Assembly: GCF_030272615.1 (NCBI RefSeq)
Contig: NC_081412.1
Coordinates: 479,167,157-479,231,156 of the forward strand
Direction: 5' to 3'
DNA from: Cryptomeria japonica
Taxonomy: Eukaryota > Streptophyta > Pinopsida > Cupressales > Cupressaceae
Length of the DNA: 64,000 nt
Part shown: positions 46,900-60,100 of the stretch, piece after piece
Layout: each line of letters begins with the position of its first letter
Numbering within the stretch: the stretch's first letter is position 1
Position numbers and translations under genes: made by a program
The notes under the pieces: generated by a model
What the model was told of the DNA's origin: nothing
What the model saw: the letters and a program-made list of their open reading frames with translations, nothing else
Databases searched by the model: none

Positions 46900-48463
46900 T
46901 GTAGACGTCTAAAAATGGTCAATGCTTGCGGAATCATAATTTAACATTTGCACATTGCCTTATTTTAGGGTTTTTGCATCGCATTAACATTTCTCGTATG
47001 ATTCGCACTTGGTCTTTATCATTTGCGAGCATCGAGTCCTTCTTCTGCATTCTTCATTTGTCTCACTTTCGAATTTGGTCTTGTCGATAACAATATTTGT
47101 CATGATTTTGGTCAATCTTATCTTGTCGCATCAATGTGTGTATTCATTTGTCATCATTTTGGACATCATCAATCCTAATTAGGGTTTTGTCCTCTTATCA
47201 ATCTTGTCATCATGCGATCGATTTGTCATCAATCATTGTCATTTTCAATCTTATTATCTTGTGATTGATTTGTCATCGATCCTTGTCTTTTGATCAATTT
47301 GTCATCAATCTTGTTGTCTTGCGATCGATTTGTCATCGATCGTTGACATTTTCAATCTTGTCGTTTTGCAATCTATTTTGTCATCGATCTTTGTCATTTT
47401 GTGATCAATTTGTCATCAATTGTCATCTTTCTCAGTTGTGTCAATTTGGATCAATTAGTCATTGTTCCTCGTCAATTGGCGTATTTATTAATCAAATCGT
47501 TTGTCAGCATTGGTCTTTTGTTAATCAGAATCATGATCAAATCAAATCGATATCAATTATCTTTTGTCAAGACCTAATTGTCATTCTTGCATTTTCTAAT
47601 TCATCTTTTAGGGTTTCATGATTTTATTCATTTAACCCTGTTTGACATTTCCCCCTCTCGGATTAATAAATTATTTATTTATCCTAAGTCTTCGAGTCAC
47701 AATTAAATATTTATTTAATTGGCTAACTAATTATTCCTCTTTTTGTGAATTAATTAATAAATGACAAATTATTAATTAATTTACCTAATTTACCTAATTT
47801 CTTCTAATTCCTAATTTCCTAATTTTCATCAATTTCTAATTCCTAATTTCCTAATTTCTATTTCATCTATTTTTCAATTCTCTCCTATTTTCCTCCTAAT
47901 TTCATGGGAATGACATTTCAATTTGTCATAATTTGTCATAATTGACAATCAATCAATTTTGACATAGAAATTTGTAATAATTTTGTCATGAATTATCAAT
48001 CAATCAATCTTGCATAGAAAGTGCAAATTTGTCATAATTTGTCATAATTGACATTCTTGAGTTGCAATTTCCATTTGAATCTCTTCATGCTAATTTGATC
48101 TTTTCTCCAATTTGTCTATAAATTGGATGAATTTCTTCAATCCCAATCTAATCACTTTGTCGAATCAATCACGCTTCGAGTATTCTTGCGCTACTATCTT
48201 GTCTACTTGCTTTCATCTCATGTGTATGCACTTGTAGGTGAGATCCACAAACAAAGCTATTTGAAGAAGAAAGAAGGACAATGGAGTCACATGAAGGAGA
48301 CATTCAAGTCTACATTTGGTTTGCTTAAGTTTTCAATCTTGAATATATTTTTTTCATATCTCTATTGGATGTAATTAGGATTGATCATTGCATTTGAGCT
48401 TTTGTGATTGAGCTAAGACTAATATTGATATTTGCTTTGATGATTTCCAATTTCCTAGCTACA
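46900..48463 (+). repeat. 3' LTR of E
   Basis: Near copy of 35578-37158, starting right after the purine tract AGAGGGGCAAAA (46888-46899). About 20 bases ('tcttgtcaattttgtcattt') present near 36080 are missing here. Confidence 0.92.
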
Positions 48464-49134
48464 GTATCCAACCGGTAACAACCGGGTTACAACATACCGA
48501 CACACAGGCCCGGTAGAATAGGTCACACCAGGACCTTGAATCAAAAGATCTATCTTCTAAGCACAGTCTATCTATCTGATACTCCTTTATTCTCTACTTG
48601 ATTGATTCATTGATTGATTCTAAAATATGATTACAAATATATATATCGATCCAAAGGATCTAGTCAGCCCAAAAAAGGATCAAAGCCCAAAGAACAAGAC
48701 CTAACGTGCAAACTGAACAAGGTCGGCCTCCACCAAGAGATTCCTTCGGAAAATCCAAAGGATGAAACATAGAAGGTTGGCCACATGCCAAGAAACATCG
48801 AGATCAACATCCAAGGCCCTGCAAGCTTCAGAATGGGTTCCGGTAGATCACTAAAATAGGTCTCAAGCAATTGGTAACAAAGGAACAACCGGTAACAAGA
48901 AACTATCAAGGAAACTGGTAGCGATATCTTTCCAGAAAGTGATCCAAATGAGATGCAGTTTGAAAGAAAGAAAGATGATCAAGTCTTCAAGTAGAATCCA
49001 ACTCCATAGGAACCGATGAGCCAAAACCGAGACACACAAAAAGGAAAATTGAAACTGCAAACAAAAAACAAACATAAAAAAGAATGTTTTTGGTTGATGC
49101 AAGATTGCTGTGAATTGGGGATGCTCCTGCATCA
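48464..49134 (-). repeat. 3' LTR of F, proximal part
   Basis: The remaining part of the LTR right of element E. It begins with the second GTATC (48464-48468) and ends at 49134 with the minus-strand LTR start TGATGCAGGAGCATCCCC. Confidence 0.9.
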
Positions 49135-49165
49135 GATATTCGAGGTTAATAAAAAAGTGAGCATC

Positions 49166-52100
49166 TCACTTTGCCGAGGTCAGAGGGAAAACAAGGCAGT
49201 CTACCTTTGCCTAAGAAATCCAAGATGAATCTTCCACTAGTCTATTCTTCCATTTCACAAGATATTCTTTGTACTGACTGCTTTGGGTACTATGCCCAAT
49301 CCTATTGTCCAAAATCTCTTCAATCTGATCTGGTTCCTTCTAGGGTAATTGTTCATCCAAGTCTGCAATATTGTCCTTACTGAATTCTGGTTCATGGTAC
49401 TCATGAAGATTTGTAATGCTGAATATAGGTGAAATACTCAGACTATTTGGTAGCTCCACTTCATATGTATTTCCAGAACTGGACTTTCTCAAGATCTTAC
49501 AGGGTCCAAACTTCTTAAACTGCAACTTATTATAAGTCCCAACCGGTAATCTCTCTTTTCTCAAATAGACCATCACTTCATCGCCAACTTCAAATTCCGT
49601 ATGTCTCCTCTTCTCATCTGCCTTCTCCTTGTATTTGCTATTCATGTCTTCCAAATGTTGTTTAACTTGAATATGCAATGATGCCATGTGATCTACAAAT
49701 TCTTTTGCTTTTGAACTCTTCCAATCTTTACTGCTAATGTCTCTCAATTTTGCTATCCCTTTAGGATGTACTCCGGTAACAATCTCAAAAGGTGTTTTTC
49801 CGGTACTTCTATTCACTGAATTGTTATAGGCAAACTCTTGTGCAAGGATCAAATCCCAACTTCTAGTTTTATCTCCCACTAAACATCTCAACAAGTTTCC
49901 CAAACTCTGGTTAACTACTTCTATCTGTCCATCAGTCTATGGATGAAAAAGTAGAACTAAACTTCAAATATGTCTTCATCTTCTTCCAAAGTGTTCTCCA
50001 AAAATAACCAACAAACTTAGTGTCTCTGTCTGAAACTATGCTCTTAGGTAATCCATGCAATCTTACCACTTCCTTGAAAAATAGGTCTGGTATATACAAT
50101 GCATCTAATGTCTTCTTTCAAGGTATGAAATGAGCCATCTTTGAAAATCTATCCACTACCACAAATATAGAATTATTCCCCCTCGGTGTCTTAGGTAAGC
50201 CAAGTACAAAATCCATACTTATATCCTCCCAAGGTCTTACCGGTACTGTCAAAGGTTTGTACAATCCCACATTTTGACTACTACCTTTTGCAACTTGACA
50301 AAATCTACAGCTCTGCACATATCTCTTAACATCCTTATGAATCTGGGGCCAAAAGTACTGCTCACTCACCAATCCAACTATTTTATCAATGCCGAAGTGT
50401 CCAACTAAACCTCCACTATGCTTCTCTTTTACCAGGTTCTCTCTCATGGAACTTTTAGGTATGCGCAACTGAACTCCCTTAAATAACATCCAATCCTAAA
50501 TGAAGTAATCCAACCATTTGATCCTATCAACCATAATCGGTTCTCTACATGCTTTCCAAGGTTTTGCAAAATCTAGGTCTTTGTCATATAAGGTCTTCAA
50601 ATCTTCAAAACCTAATATTGTCACTCTCATCTCTGTCAACAAATTCCTTCTCCTACTCAATGCATCAACAACTTTGTTAGATTTCCCACTTCTATGTTTC
50701 AAGACAAAGGTATAACTTTGCAAGAGCTCTACCCATCTCATATGTCTCTGATTCAACTTACTCTGATTGTTCAAATATTGTAAAGCTTGATGATCTGTAT
50801 ACAACACAAACTCCTTAGGCAACAAGTAATGTCTCCATTTCTTCAAGGCTTGAATTATGACATAAAATTCTGGATCATATACTGAATATCTTTTTTCGGC
50901 ATTATTCAATTTCTCATTGAAATAGGCTATCGCTCACCCTTCTTGACTCAAAACTGCTCCTATTATTGTTCCACTTGCATCACAATCCACTTGAAATACC
51001 TTATTGGAATCCGGTAAAGCCAACACAGGCTGCTCAGTCACTTTCTATTTCAACAACTCAAAACTTTTGTTTTCTCTAGTGGTCCACTTGAATTCCTTTT
51101 GATCTCCCCTCATGGTCTCAGTTATAGGATTACAAACTGAACTGAAATTTTTGATAAAAATCCGGTAAAAACTAGCCAATCCATGAAATGATCTTACCTC
51201 TCCAATGCCATTCGGTGTAGGCCACTGAACAATGGCTTTCACTTTTTTAGGGTCTGTCTTCAAACCATCCTCAGATATCACAAAGCCCAAATAGACTAGC
51301 TCATCCTTCATGAAAGTGCACTTCTTGATATTGATCAGTATCTTCTCTTCTCTCAACCTCTGCAAAACTTGTCTTACTTGCAACAAATGCTCCTCTTTTG
51401 TTTTACTAAAAAATAGAATGTCATCCAAGTACACAATAACAAACTTACCCAAGGATTTCTTCAAGACCTCATTCATCAACCTCATGAAAGTACTCGATGC
51501 ATTAGTTAGTCCAAAAGGCATCACCAACCATTCATATAATCCTTCATTTGTCTTAAATGTTGTCTTCTATTCATCACCTTCTCTGATCCTGATCTGATGA
51601 TATCCACTCTTCAAATCTATCTTTGTAAAGTACTTTGCTCCACTCAAACAGTCCATTATGTCATCCATCCTAGGCAAGGGAAACCAACATTTCACCGTGA
51701 TCTTGTTTATTACTCTTGAGTCAGTACACATCCTCCATTCTCCATTCTTGTTAGGTGCTAATACCACTGGTACTGCACAAGGGCTCAAACTTTCCCTGAT
51801 CAAACCTTTCTCCAATAGCTCCTTCACTTGTCTATTCAGTTCTTTATTTTTTGCTGGTGTTAACCCATGTGCAGCTTTGTTAGGCAAGCTAGCTCCGGGA
51901 ACTAAGTCCATGCAATGAATAGTACTTCTAACAGGTGGCAATCCATCAGGTACATTATCTAAAATGATGTCCTCATGTTCTACTAGCAAATCACTTATCT
52001 CCATCGAGTGTTCTCCTTCCCATTCCGGTCTCTTAGTCTTCTTAGGAATTAAGGAAAAACACACATTCTCATGTCTCAGTCCATCCATAAATTTCCTCCC

Positions 52101-53693
52101 ATCTACTAGATAGATTATGGTATTTGTACAAACTTCATTCTTCAAAGCTTCCTCCAAAGGCAACAAGGTTTGCTTCATCCCATTGACCATAATAGTGTAT
52201 GTATTCTTCCTCCCATCATGTATTTCCTATCTATCAATCTGCCAAGGTCTTCCCAACAAAATATGACAAATGTCCATAGGCATAATATCACACAAAATTT
52301 CATCATGATAATTCCCAATTTTTAATTTTATTAAACACTCTTTACTCACTAATAACTTATGTTCATCTTGAATCCATGCTATCTGGTAAGGCTTAGGGTG
52401 TTTCAATCTCTCCAATTTAAACTTATTCACCATCTCTTCTGAAACAAGATTATCTGAACTACCACTATCAATAACAAATTTACAACACTTACCAGATACC
52501 TTACATCTGGTCTTGAATAGGTTCTTCCTCTGCAAGGGTTTTTTATCTCCTTCGGTATGACAAAAATCTCTCCTCACCATCAACAGTTCTCCATCTTCCA
52601 GTTTATTATCTGATTCGGTGGGGTTCTCCTCCACCACTGCCACTCTTCTGGTAGCCTCTAACTTCTTACATTCAAATGCACAATGTCCTTCTCCTCCACA
52701 TTTAAAACAGGTTCCTTTGAATGTCCTTTTGTCTTGTCTTCCAAGGTTCTCATTCTGGTAACCATCTGGTTCTCTCCTCTGGTAGAAATTTCTATCATCC
52801 TCCTGGTATGAATTACCTTCCTTGCTCACTTCCTTGTCCTTGTTTTGATCTATACTGGTTCCTCTTCCTGCATTGTATCCTCTTCCTCCTTGAAATTTTC
52901 CTCTGATAAACCTTCCACCTCTACCTCTCTGTCTCTTCTCATGCCTCTTATTCAATTTGTCTTCAACCTTTATTGCATATTGGTAAGCCTCTTCAACACT
53001 CTCTAATTTGATCATACTGAGTTCATCTTGTATAGACATCCGTAATCCGTTCAAATATCTTGCAATTTGTTCAATTTCATCATCAACATGTCCGGATCTG
53101 ATGTTCAACTTGTAAAATGCTTTGGTGTACTCTTTCACACTAGATTCCTTCTGCCTCAGATTCTACAACTTTTAGAACAAATCTACTTGATAATTTATCG
53201 AGACAAACTTAAAATTTAACTTGGCAATCATCCTATCCCATGTCTTAATCTTTTATTTACCTCTTCTTTTCCTATCAACTTGTAAGTGCTCCCACCAAAG
53301 AGATGCATGACCCTTCAACTGGGTACATGCATACTTCACCTTCCTCTCTTTTGCAGTGTTTTCAAAATCAAAATAGTTCTCCATCTCCGAGATCGAATAC
53401 ATCAATTCATCTGAATCTAACTTCCAATCATATTCTGGTGGGGTAAAATGAGGTTTAGTGTTCGCCCTACTCAAAACCCTTAAAAACCTTTCCTCCGGAT
53501 CAACTGTTGGTAGGCTCACTTGTTCTACCGAGGCTTCTTCTCCTTCATCTTAACTCACATCCTCAACATGTTGGCCTCTTCTCTGGGCTATCTGCATGGC
53601 TTCTAACTGGCCTCCTATTCCTCACAACATCTCCATTACAGCAGGGGTTGCATTCCCATGCACTCCACCATTCCTAGTTCCTCTTCACGCCAT
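49166..53693 (-). pseudogene. Chromovirus F gag-pol polyprotein with chromodomain
   Basis: About 1,510 codons from the ATG at 53693. Gag: DSDELMYSISEMENYFDFE and ACTQLKGHASLWWEHLQ near 53.4 kb, and the knuckle CFKCGGEGHCAFEC near 52.7 kb. Protease: VIDSGSSDNLV near 52.47 kb. Reverse transcriptase: [14 protein letters not shown] near 51.6 kb and [12 protein letters not shown] near 51.43 kb. RNase [16 protein letters not shown] near 50.78 kb. Integrase: H2C2 region GHFGIDK...CRFCQVAKG (50.4-50.27 kb), core DISMDFVLGLP and [13 protein letters not shown]. The C-terminal chromodomain reads IEEILDNRIGHSTQSSQYKE with YLVKWKN near 49.28 kb; it probably guides integration into marked chromatin. Stops and frameshifts, including an extra T near 49.94 kb, inactivate it. 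Confidence 0.93.
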
Positions 53694-53785
53694 TGATCCA
53701 TGTTAGTCCTCTACACTTGCAGGTTGGATCCACAATCTGCCACCCTACAACAAGATTCAGAACACACAACCTCTGGAATGAACTT

Positions 53786-53798
53786 CGTTCTGATACCA
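53786..53798 (-). other. Primer-binding site of F
   Basis: The minus strand reads TGGTATCAGAACG, close to the initiator-Met tRNA site, two bases inside the 5' LTR. Confidence 0.82.
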
Positions 53799-53800
53799 CT

Positions 53801-54567
53801 TGGCGTAGTCACCGATGAGGAGGGACCTCGAGGAGATCAGTCCAAACTTGTTAGCAAGAGTAAACACAATGAAAAAATATAGATATGATGGAGGCAATGC
53901 ATAACAGATAGTTTTATTGCATGAAAGGTAATTACATCCAACCGATAACAACCGGGTTACAACATATCGACACACAAGCCTGGTAGAATAGGTCACACAG
54001 TTTTTCTATTTGATAATCCTTTATTCTCCGCTTGATTGATTCTTTGATTGATTCTAAAGCATGTTTACAAATATATATATTGATCCAAAGGATTTGGTCG
54101 GCCCAAAAAGGATCAAAGCCCGAAGAACAAGACCTAACGTGCAAAATGAACAAGGTTGGCCTCCACCAAGAGATTCCTCTGGAAAATCCAAAGGATGAAA
54201 TGTAGAAGGTCATCTACATGCCAAGAAACATTGAGATCAACATCCAAGGCTCTGCAAGCTTCGTAATGGGTTCTAGTAGATCACTAGAATAGGTCTCAGG
54301 CAACCGGTAACAAAGGAACAATCGGTAACAAGAAACTATCAAGGAAACTGGTAGCGATATCTTTCCATAAAGTGATCCAAATGAGATGCGGTTTGAAATA
54401 AATAAATATGATCAAGTCTTCAAGTAGAATCCAACTCCATAGGAACCGGTGAGCCAAAACTGGGACACACAGAAAGGAAAACTGAAACTGCAAACGAAAA
54501 ATAAATAGAAAAGAAAATGTTTTTGGTTGATGCAAGATTGTTGTGAACCGGAGATGCTCCTGCACCA
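53801..54567 (-). repeat. 5' LTR of F
   Basis: The minus strand starts TGGTGCAGGAGCATCTCC at 54567 (original TGATG altered) and ends ...GACTACGCCA at 53801, two bases from the primer site. It matches 48469-49134 closely. Confidence 0.9.
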
Positions 54568-54572
54568 TTATT

Positions 54573-55195
54573 TTAGCATACCTTTATTATATAAGGAACT
54601 TGTGAGGAGGTCTACATCCATAATATACTCCTTAGGTTCTTTTGGTTCTTCTATTTTGACAAAAGTTTTCTTGTTCTTTTCTATGTTTTTTTGTATTTCT
54701 CTAACCCCTCCTTTATTTCTTAGTTCAACATTTGGATTCTTTTACATTTTAACCCTTGTTTTTTTCTAGGTTTCTTCTTTGAGGTCATTTGTATCAATAA
54801 TTCTAATATTTTCTCTATTGATGCATTTGCTTGTGGTGCTTGTGGAGTACTTATTGGTGCTGATGATGTACCTTGTATAGTTGTAGCTTGTGTCCCTTGC
54901 AATATAACCAATTGTTGGCAAGAAATGTGGGATCATGGATTATAGATCTAAGCTTTAGGAATCTTGAGTGTAGTATTTATACCTCGATGACTGTATAAAC
55001 CTTGAGTTTAGTATTTATACATATGGATTTTGGGTCACCATAACTATTCATTATTGAATCTTCCCTTTTACCTCCTTTCTTAATGCCATCAATATGCCAA
55101 TTCTTTGTTTGGACTTAAGCTTTGACCTATGCTAGTTTTTCCATTAGTGTGGTAGAGAGGTTGGGGTTAACTTACTGTAGGGCCTATTGCTCATT
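54573..55195 (-). other. J repeat, right of element F
   Basis: Minus-strand open stretch 54911-54720 (MVILQGTQATTIQGTSSA..., then KILELLIQMTSKKKPRKKQG), followed in another frame by KTFVKIEEPKEPKEYIMDV to 54573, which joins 35434 across F. At 55022-55195 it carries the piece duplicated at 35108-35277. It is an uncharacterised, decayed, Lys-rich coding repeat. It ends at about 55195, where plus-strand element H begins. Confidence 0.4.
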
Positions 55196-56225
55196 TTAAC
55201 ATACAAATATTCAAAGGGGTATAATGAAACAATGTTTAATTTTAACATGAAATTTACTAAATTGCTAAATAGGTTACCCCCTAATCTAAAGCCTAATGAT
55301 TCAATGAGCTTGATGTTTTATATTAATGCCTTTGATCCCGAAACCGGATATGAGATGAGAACCAAAAATCCTCCTAATCTAACAAAAGCTTATAAGGCAA
55401 CAATCATCATTGAAAGCAATAGAAAATACTCTAGTAAAACAATCAGGAGGGATGATGCAAGACTATACAATCCTAAAACACAAAATAAAAAACCTAAAGA
55501 AGAAGACAAGATGGATAAAGTCATAAATGCCTTGAAAGACCTTATACATAAAGTAACAAAGAATGACAGAGTGAAGTTTGAAAGAAATGACAAACCAAGG
55601 TTGCATGACATGCCATATAGAGCTAATTGGAAGGATGGCAAGTCTATTGATGAAAAGAATAATGGAAAAGAGACCCCTAACCCCTTGAAGAAACAAAACA
55701 ATCATTTAGTAGAAGGTACTCCTTGGTGTATGGCCTGTAGCCTGCCACACTCTCCACTACAATGTATCATGGCACAACACTTGTAAGATGATGAAACATG
55801 TTATAATGAACATGAGGAGTATGATGACAACAAAACCATTAATATGTTGTCTGTTATGGGAGAATATGAATCCTTTGATGATGGTGGATCCATATGAATA
55901 TGATGTTACTTACCAGAAATGGAATAAACAAGTTCACCAACAAGAAATATTTTCAGACTATGAAGATAAAGTTGACATGAGAACTTGGAGAAGGAATGAT
56001 GTTGTATCATTAAGAAGACCCTCTGAAGAAGAAATCAAAGCTCTCATTGTTGTTGTTGTGGAGCAGGCCAAAAGTAATTATAATCTAAGAAATAGACTAG
56101 TCAATCAAGACCAAGGTGAACCGACTAGTCTTTTCTTAAAAGAAAGCGGTCCAAAAAATCTCGATAGGAAGGAATCAAAGATTAAAGGGCCACAAAAAGT
56201 TAGCATTAGTCAAGCCAAATTATAA
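55196..56225 (+). pseudogene. Gag of H
   Basis: The open frame to 55786 contains a Ty3-type gag core (FNMKFTKLLNRLPPNLKPN, then YINAFDPETGYEMRTK and ATIIIESNRKYS), a Lys/Asp-rich linker, and the zinc-binding motif CMACSLPHSPLQC at about 55730-55768. A TAA at 55784, a further stop near 55896 and a frame change near 55885 follow. The rest (EYDVTYQKWNKQVHQ... to SQAKL) is acidic and Ser/Lys-rich. Chromovirus I cuts the element at 56257. It is probably the inner-coat protein of H; it is not functional. Confidence 0.75.
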
Positions 56226-56257
56226 CATACCTAAGAACCAAGAGCTTCAAAAGAAGG

Positions 56258-57002
56258 TGATGCAGGAGCATCCCCGGTTCTTGGCAATCTTGCATCAACC
56301 AAAAATATTTTCTTTCTGTTTTACAGTTTCAGCATTTCATTATGTATTTTCTGGCATTGGCTCATCAGATCTTGAGTTGTATTTTTTCTTGAGGACTTGA
56401 TCATCTACCTTATTCCCAAACCACAGAGCATTTGTATCATTTTCTGACAAGTTATTGCTACTGGTTTCTGAGACAGTTTTCTGGTATCGATTGCCTTGAC
56501 CTATTTGCATTAGTAATCTACCAGATCCCTTCCATAGCTTGTGAAGCCCTGAGCGCTGATTCCGATGTTCCTTGGCATGTGGCCGACCTTCCCATTGAAC
56601 TGCACTTCATCCTTTGGATTTTGCGAAATTTCTTTGATGGAGGCCGACCTTGTTGTTTTTACATGATAGGTCTTGTTCTTCGGCATTTGATCCCTTGGAT
56701 CGAATAAATCATTGTAATTAAGAATTAGAATCTGATCGAAGGTGGTAGAAAGAATATAGAAGCTAGATCTTAAGATTTGAGGTCCCAGTTGTGATCTGTT
56801 TTGTAATTGAGCATGTTTTAGCAAGCCTGTGAGCCTGTTTGTTTAACCCGGTTGTTACCGGTTGATTGTAATCAATTTTCATGATATAATTCATTCAGTT
56901 CTGCATTGCCTCCATCATATCCTTGTGTTTTCATTGTGTTTACTCTTGCTGACCGGTCCAGACTAATCTCTTTGAGGTCCCTCCAAATCGATGACTGCAC
57001 CA
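56258..57002 (+). repeat. 5' LTR of I
   Basis: TGATGCAGGAGCATCCCCGG at 56258 to ...GATGACTGCACCA at 57002. The right end is set by the primer site two bases further. Confidence 0.9.
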
Positions 57003-57004
57003 AG

Positions 57005-57020
57005 TGGTATCAGAGAGAGC
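57005..57020 (+). other. Primer-binding site of I
   Basis: TGGTATCAGAGAGAGC: the first eleven bases match the initiator-Met tRNA site. Confidence 0.85.
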
Positions 57021-57111
57021 TTTCATTCTGAAGATTGTGTTGTCCTCAAAAATTTGTTGTAGGGTGGTTGACTGGGGATCCGATTTGCAACAGCAAAGGA
57101 CTTGCATGAAG

Positions 57112-60100
57112 ATGGCGCGAAGACAAAATAGGAATGGTGGAGTGCGTGGGAATCAGACCCTGCTATGATGTATGATGGAAATGTTGTGAGGAATTGCAGC
57201 CTGGTTGTAAACCGTTGAGACAACCTAGAGAAGAGGCCGACATATTGAAGATGTGAGTGAAGATGAAGGAGAATTTTCCCTGACAGAAAAAGTAAACCCA
57301 CTAGCGATTGATCCAGATGAAGAAAGGATTTTGAGGGTTTTGATTAGGGCGAATACTAAACCTCACTTTACCTCACTGGAATAAGATGGAAAGTTGGATT
57401 CAGATGAATTTATGGATTGGATCTCGGAGATGGAGAAATATTTTGATTTTGAGAACACTGCAGAGGAAAGGAAGGTGAAATATGCCTGTACTCGGTTGAA
57501 AGGTCATGCATCTCTTTGGTGGGAGAATTTGCAGATTGATAGATATAGAAGAGGTAAAGAGAAGATAAAAACATGGGATCAGATGGTTGCTAAGTTGAAA
57601 TCAAAATTTATGTCAGCTAATTATCAAGTGAATCTATTTCAAAAGATGCAGAAGGAATCTAGTGTGAAGGAGCACACTGAAGAATTTTACAAGTTGAATA
57701 TCAAATACAGACATGCTGATGATCAAGTTGAATAAGTTGCAAGATATTTGATTGGATTACAGATGTCTATACAAGATGAACTCAGTTTGATCAAATTGCA
57801 TAGTGTTGAAGAAGCTTACCAGTATGCCCTGAAAGCAGAAGAGAAGATGAATAAAAGACATGAGCAAAGATAGAGAGGTAGAGGTGGAAGGTTTTCTGGA
57901 GGAATATTTCAAGTAGGAAGAGGATATACCTGGGGAAGAGGAACCTGTATGAATTAGAACAAGGACAAGGAAGTAAGCAAAGAAGGTAATTCATATTGGA
58001 AGGATGATAGAAATTTCTACCAAAGAAGAGAACCTGATAGTTACCAGAATGATAATTTTGGAAAAGATGATAGAAGACAAGACAAGAGAGTGTTCAGAGG
58101 AAGTTTTTATAAGTGTGGAGGAGAAGGACATCGTTCTTTCAAGTGTAAGAAGATAGAGAATACCGAGAGAATGACAATGGTGGAAGAAAGCCCCACCGGA
58201 TTAGCTAATAAACTAGAAGATGGAGAGTTGTGGATGATGATGAGATCTTTGTGTCATATCGGAGGAGATGAAGAGCCATTGTAGAGGAGAAATTTGTTCA
58301 AGACCAGATGTAAGGTATTCACTAAGTGTTGTAAAGTTGTTATTGATAGTGGTATTTCAGATAATCTTGTTTTCAAAGAGATGGTGAATAAGTTGAATTT
58401 GGAAAGATTGAAACACCCTAAGCCTTATGAGATAGCATGTATTCAGGATGTTCATAAGCTGTTAGTAAGTGAGAAATGTTTGGTGAAACTAAAATTTAGG
58501 AATTATCATAATGAATTCTTGTGTGATATTATGCCTATGGATATTTGTCACATTTTGTTGGTTAGACCTTGGAAGTTTGATAGACATGCAATACATTATG
58601 GGAGAAAGAATACATACACTATTGTGGCCAATGGGATGAAACAAACCTTGTTTCCCTTGGAGGAGCCTTTGAAGAGTGAAGTTTGTATGAATGCTAGAAT
58701 CTGTTTGGTGGATGGAAGGAAATTCTTGGATGGAATGAGACATGAGAATGTGTGTTTTGCCTTAGTTCCTAAGAAGATTGAGAATCAAGAGAATGAAGAA
58801 GAACAACCGGAAGAGATAAAAGAGTTGTTGACAGAGTATGAAGACATCATATCAGATAATGTGCTTCATGGATTATGACCTGTGAGAAGTATCAGTCATT
58901 GCATGGACCTGATTCCCGGAGCTAATTTGCCTAACAAAGCTGCACACCAGATGACACCGATAGAGAATGAAGAGTTGAATAGGCAAGTACATGAATTGTT
59001 GAAGAAATGTTTGATCAGAGAAAGTCTAAGTCCTTGTGCAGTAACAACAGTATTAGCAACTAAGAAGGATGGAGAATGGAGGATGTGTACCGATTCTAGA
59101 GAAATAAACAAGATCCTAGTGAAATACCGGTTTCCTTTGCCTAGGATGGATGACATAATGGACTATTTGAGTGGAGCCAAATACTTCACAAAGATAGACT
59201 TGAAGAGTGGATATCATCAAATCAGGACCAGAGACGAAGATGAGTGGAAGACAACATTCAAGACAAATGAAGGACTATATGAATGGTTGGTGATGCCTTT
59301 TGGATTGACTAATGCACCAAGTACTTTCATGAGGCTGATGAATGAGGTATTGAAGAAATTATTGGTTAAGTGTTTTATTGTATATTTGGATGATATTTTG
59401 ATTTTGAGTAAGACAAAAGAGGAGCATTTTTTGCATTTAAGACAAGTTTTGGAGAGGTTGAGAGAAGAAAAGTTGTTGATAAATATTAAGAAGTGTACTT
59501 TCATGAAGGAAGAGCTAGTCTATTTGGGAGTTGTGATATTTGAGGATGGTTTGAAGATGGACCCTAAGAAAGTAAAGCAATTGTTGAATGGTCTACATTG
59601 GAAAACATTGGAGAGGTAAGATCATTTCATGGATTGGCTAGTTTCTACCAGAAGTTCATCAGAAATTTCACTTCAGTTTGTAACCCTATGGCTGAGACAA
59701 TGAGGGGAGATAGGAAGGAGTTCAAGTGGACCACCAGAGAAAACAAAAGTTTTGAACTGTTGAAGGAAAAAGTGATTGAGCAGTCTGTGTTAGCTTTACC
59801 AGATTTCAACAAAGTATTTCAAGTAGATTGTGATGCAAGTGGAATTGCAATTGGAGCCGTATTGAGTCAGGAAGGGAGAGCAATAGCTTATTTTAGTGAG
59901 AAGTTGAATGATGCCCGAAGGACATATTCAGTGTATAATTAGGAATTTTATGCCATAGTTCAAGCTTTGAAGAAGTGGAGACATTACTTATTGCCTAAGG
60001 AGTTTGTGTTGTATACTGATCATCAAGCTTTGTAGTATTTGAACAATCAGAGTAAGTTGAATCAGAGACATATGAGATGGGTAGAATTTTTAGAGTTACA

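Larger units (their letters stand above)
35578..48463 (+). mobile_element. Large non-autonomous LTR element E with sense and antisense genes
   Basis: A 12.9-kb element with LTRs of about 1.57 kb that begin TGTAGACGTC and end CTAGCTACA. The perfect duplication GTATC (35573-35577 and 48464-48468) marks insertion into the 3' LTR of F. The internal part holds a 2.1-kb leader, a 909-codon plus-strand frame, a 2.2-kb spacer, and a minus-strand gene with a plant mobile domain. No protease, polymerase or integrase was found, so E needs proteins from elsewhere. The LTRs look very similar by eye (few substitutions, one roughly 20-base deletion), so it is among the younger insertions here. It probably belongs to the Ty3 side (TAT/Ogre-like), but without pol this is inference. 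Confidence 0.9.
35440..54567 (-). mobile_element. Ty3/Gypsy chromovirus F, interrupted by E
   Basis: A minus-strand element with 5' LTR 53801-54567 and 3' LTR 35440-35577 plus 48469-49134. The 3' LTR is split by element E. A perfect 5-bp duplication, TTATT, flanks it at 35435-35439 and 54568-54572. Without E it is about 6.2 kb, normal for a plant chromovirus. It encoded gag, protease, reverse transcriptase, RNase H, integrase and a chromodomain. It is the same family as element I but in opposite orientation. It entered J sequence. Confidence 0.93.
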
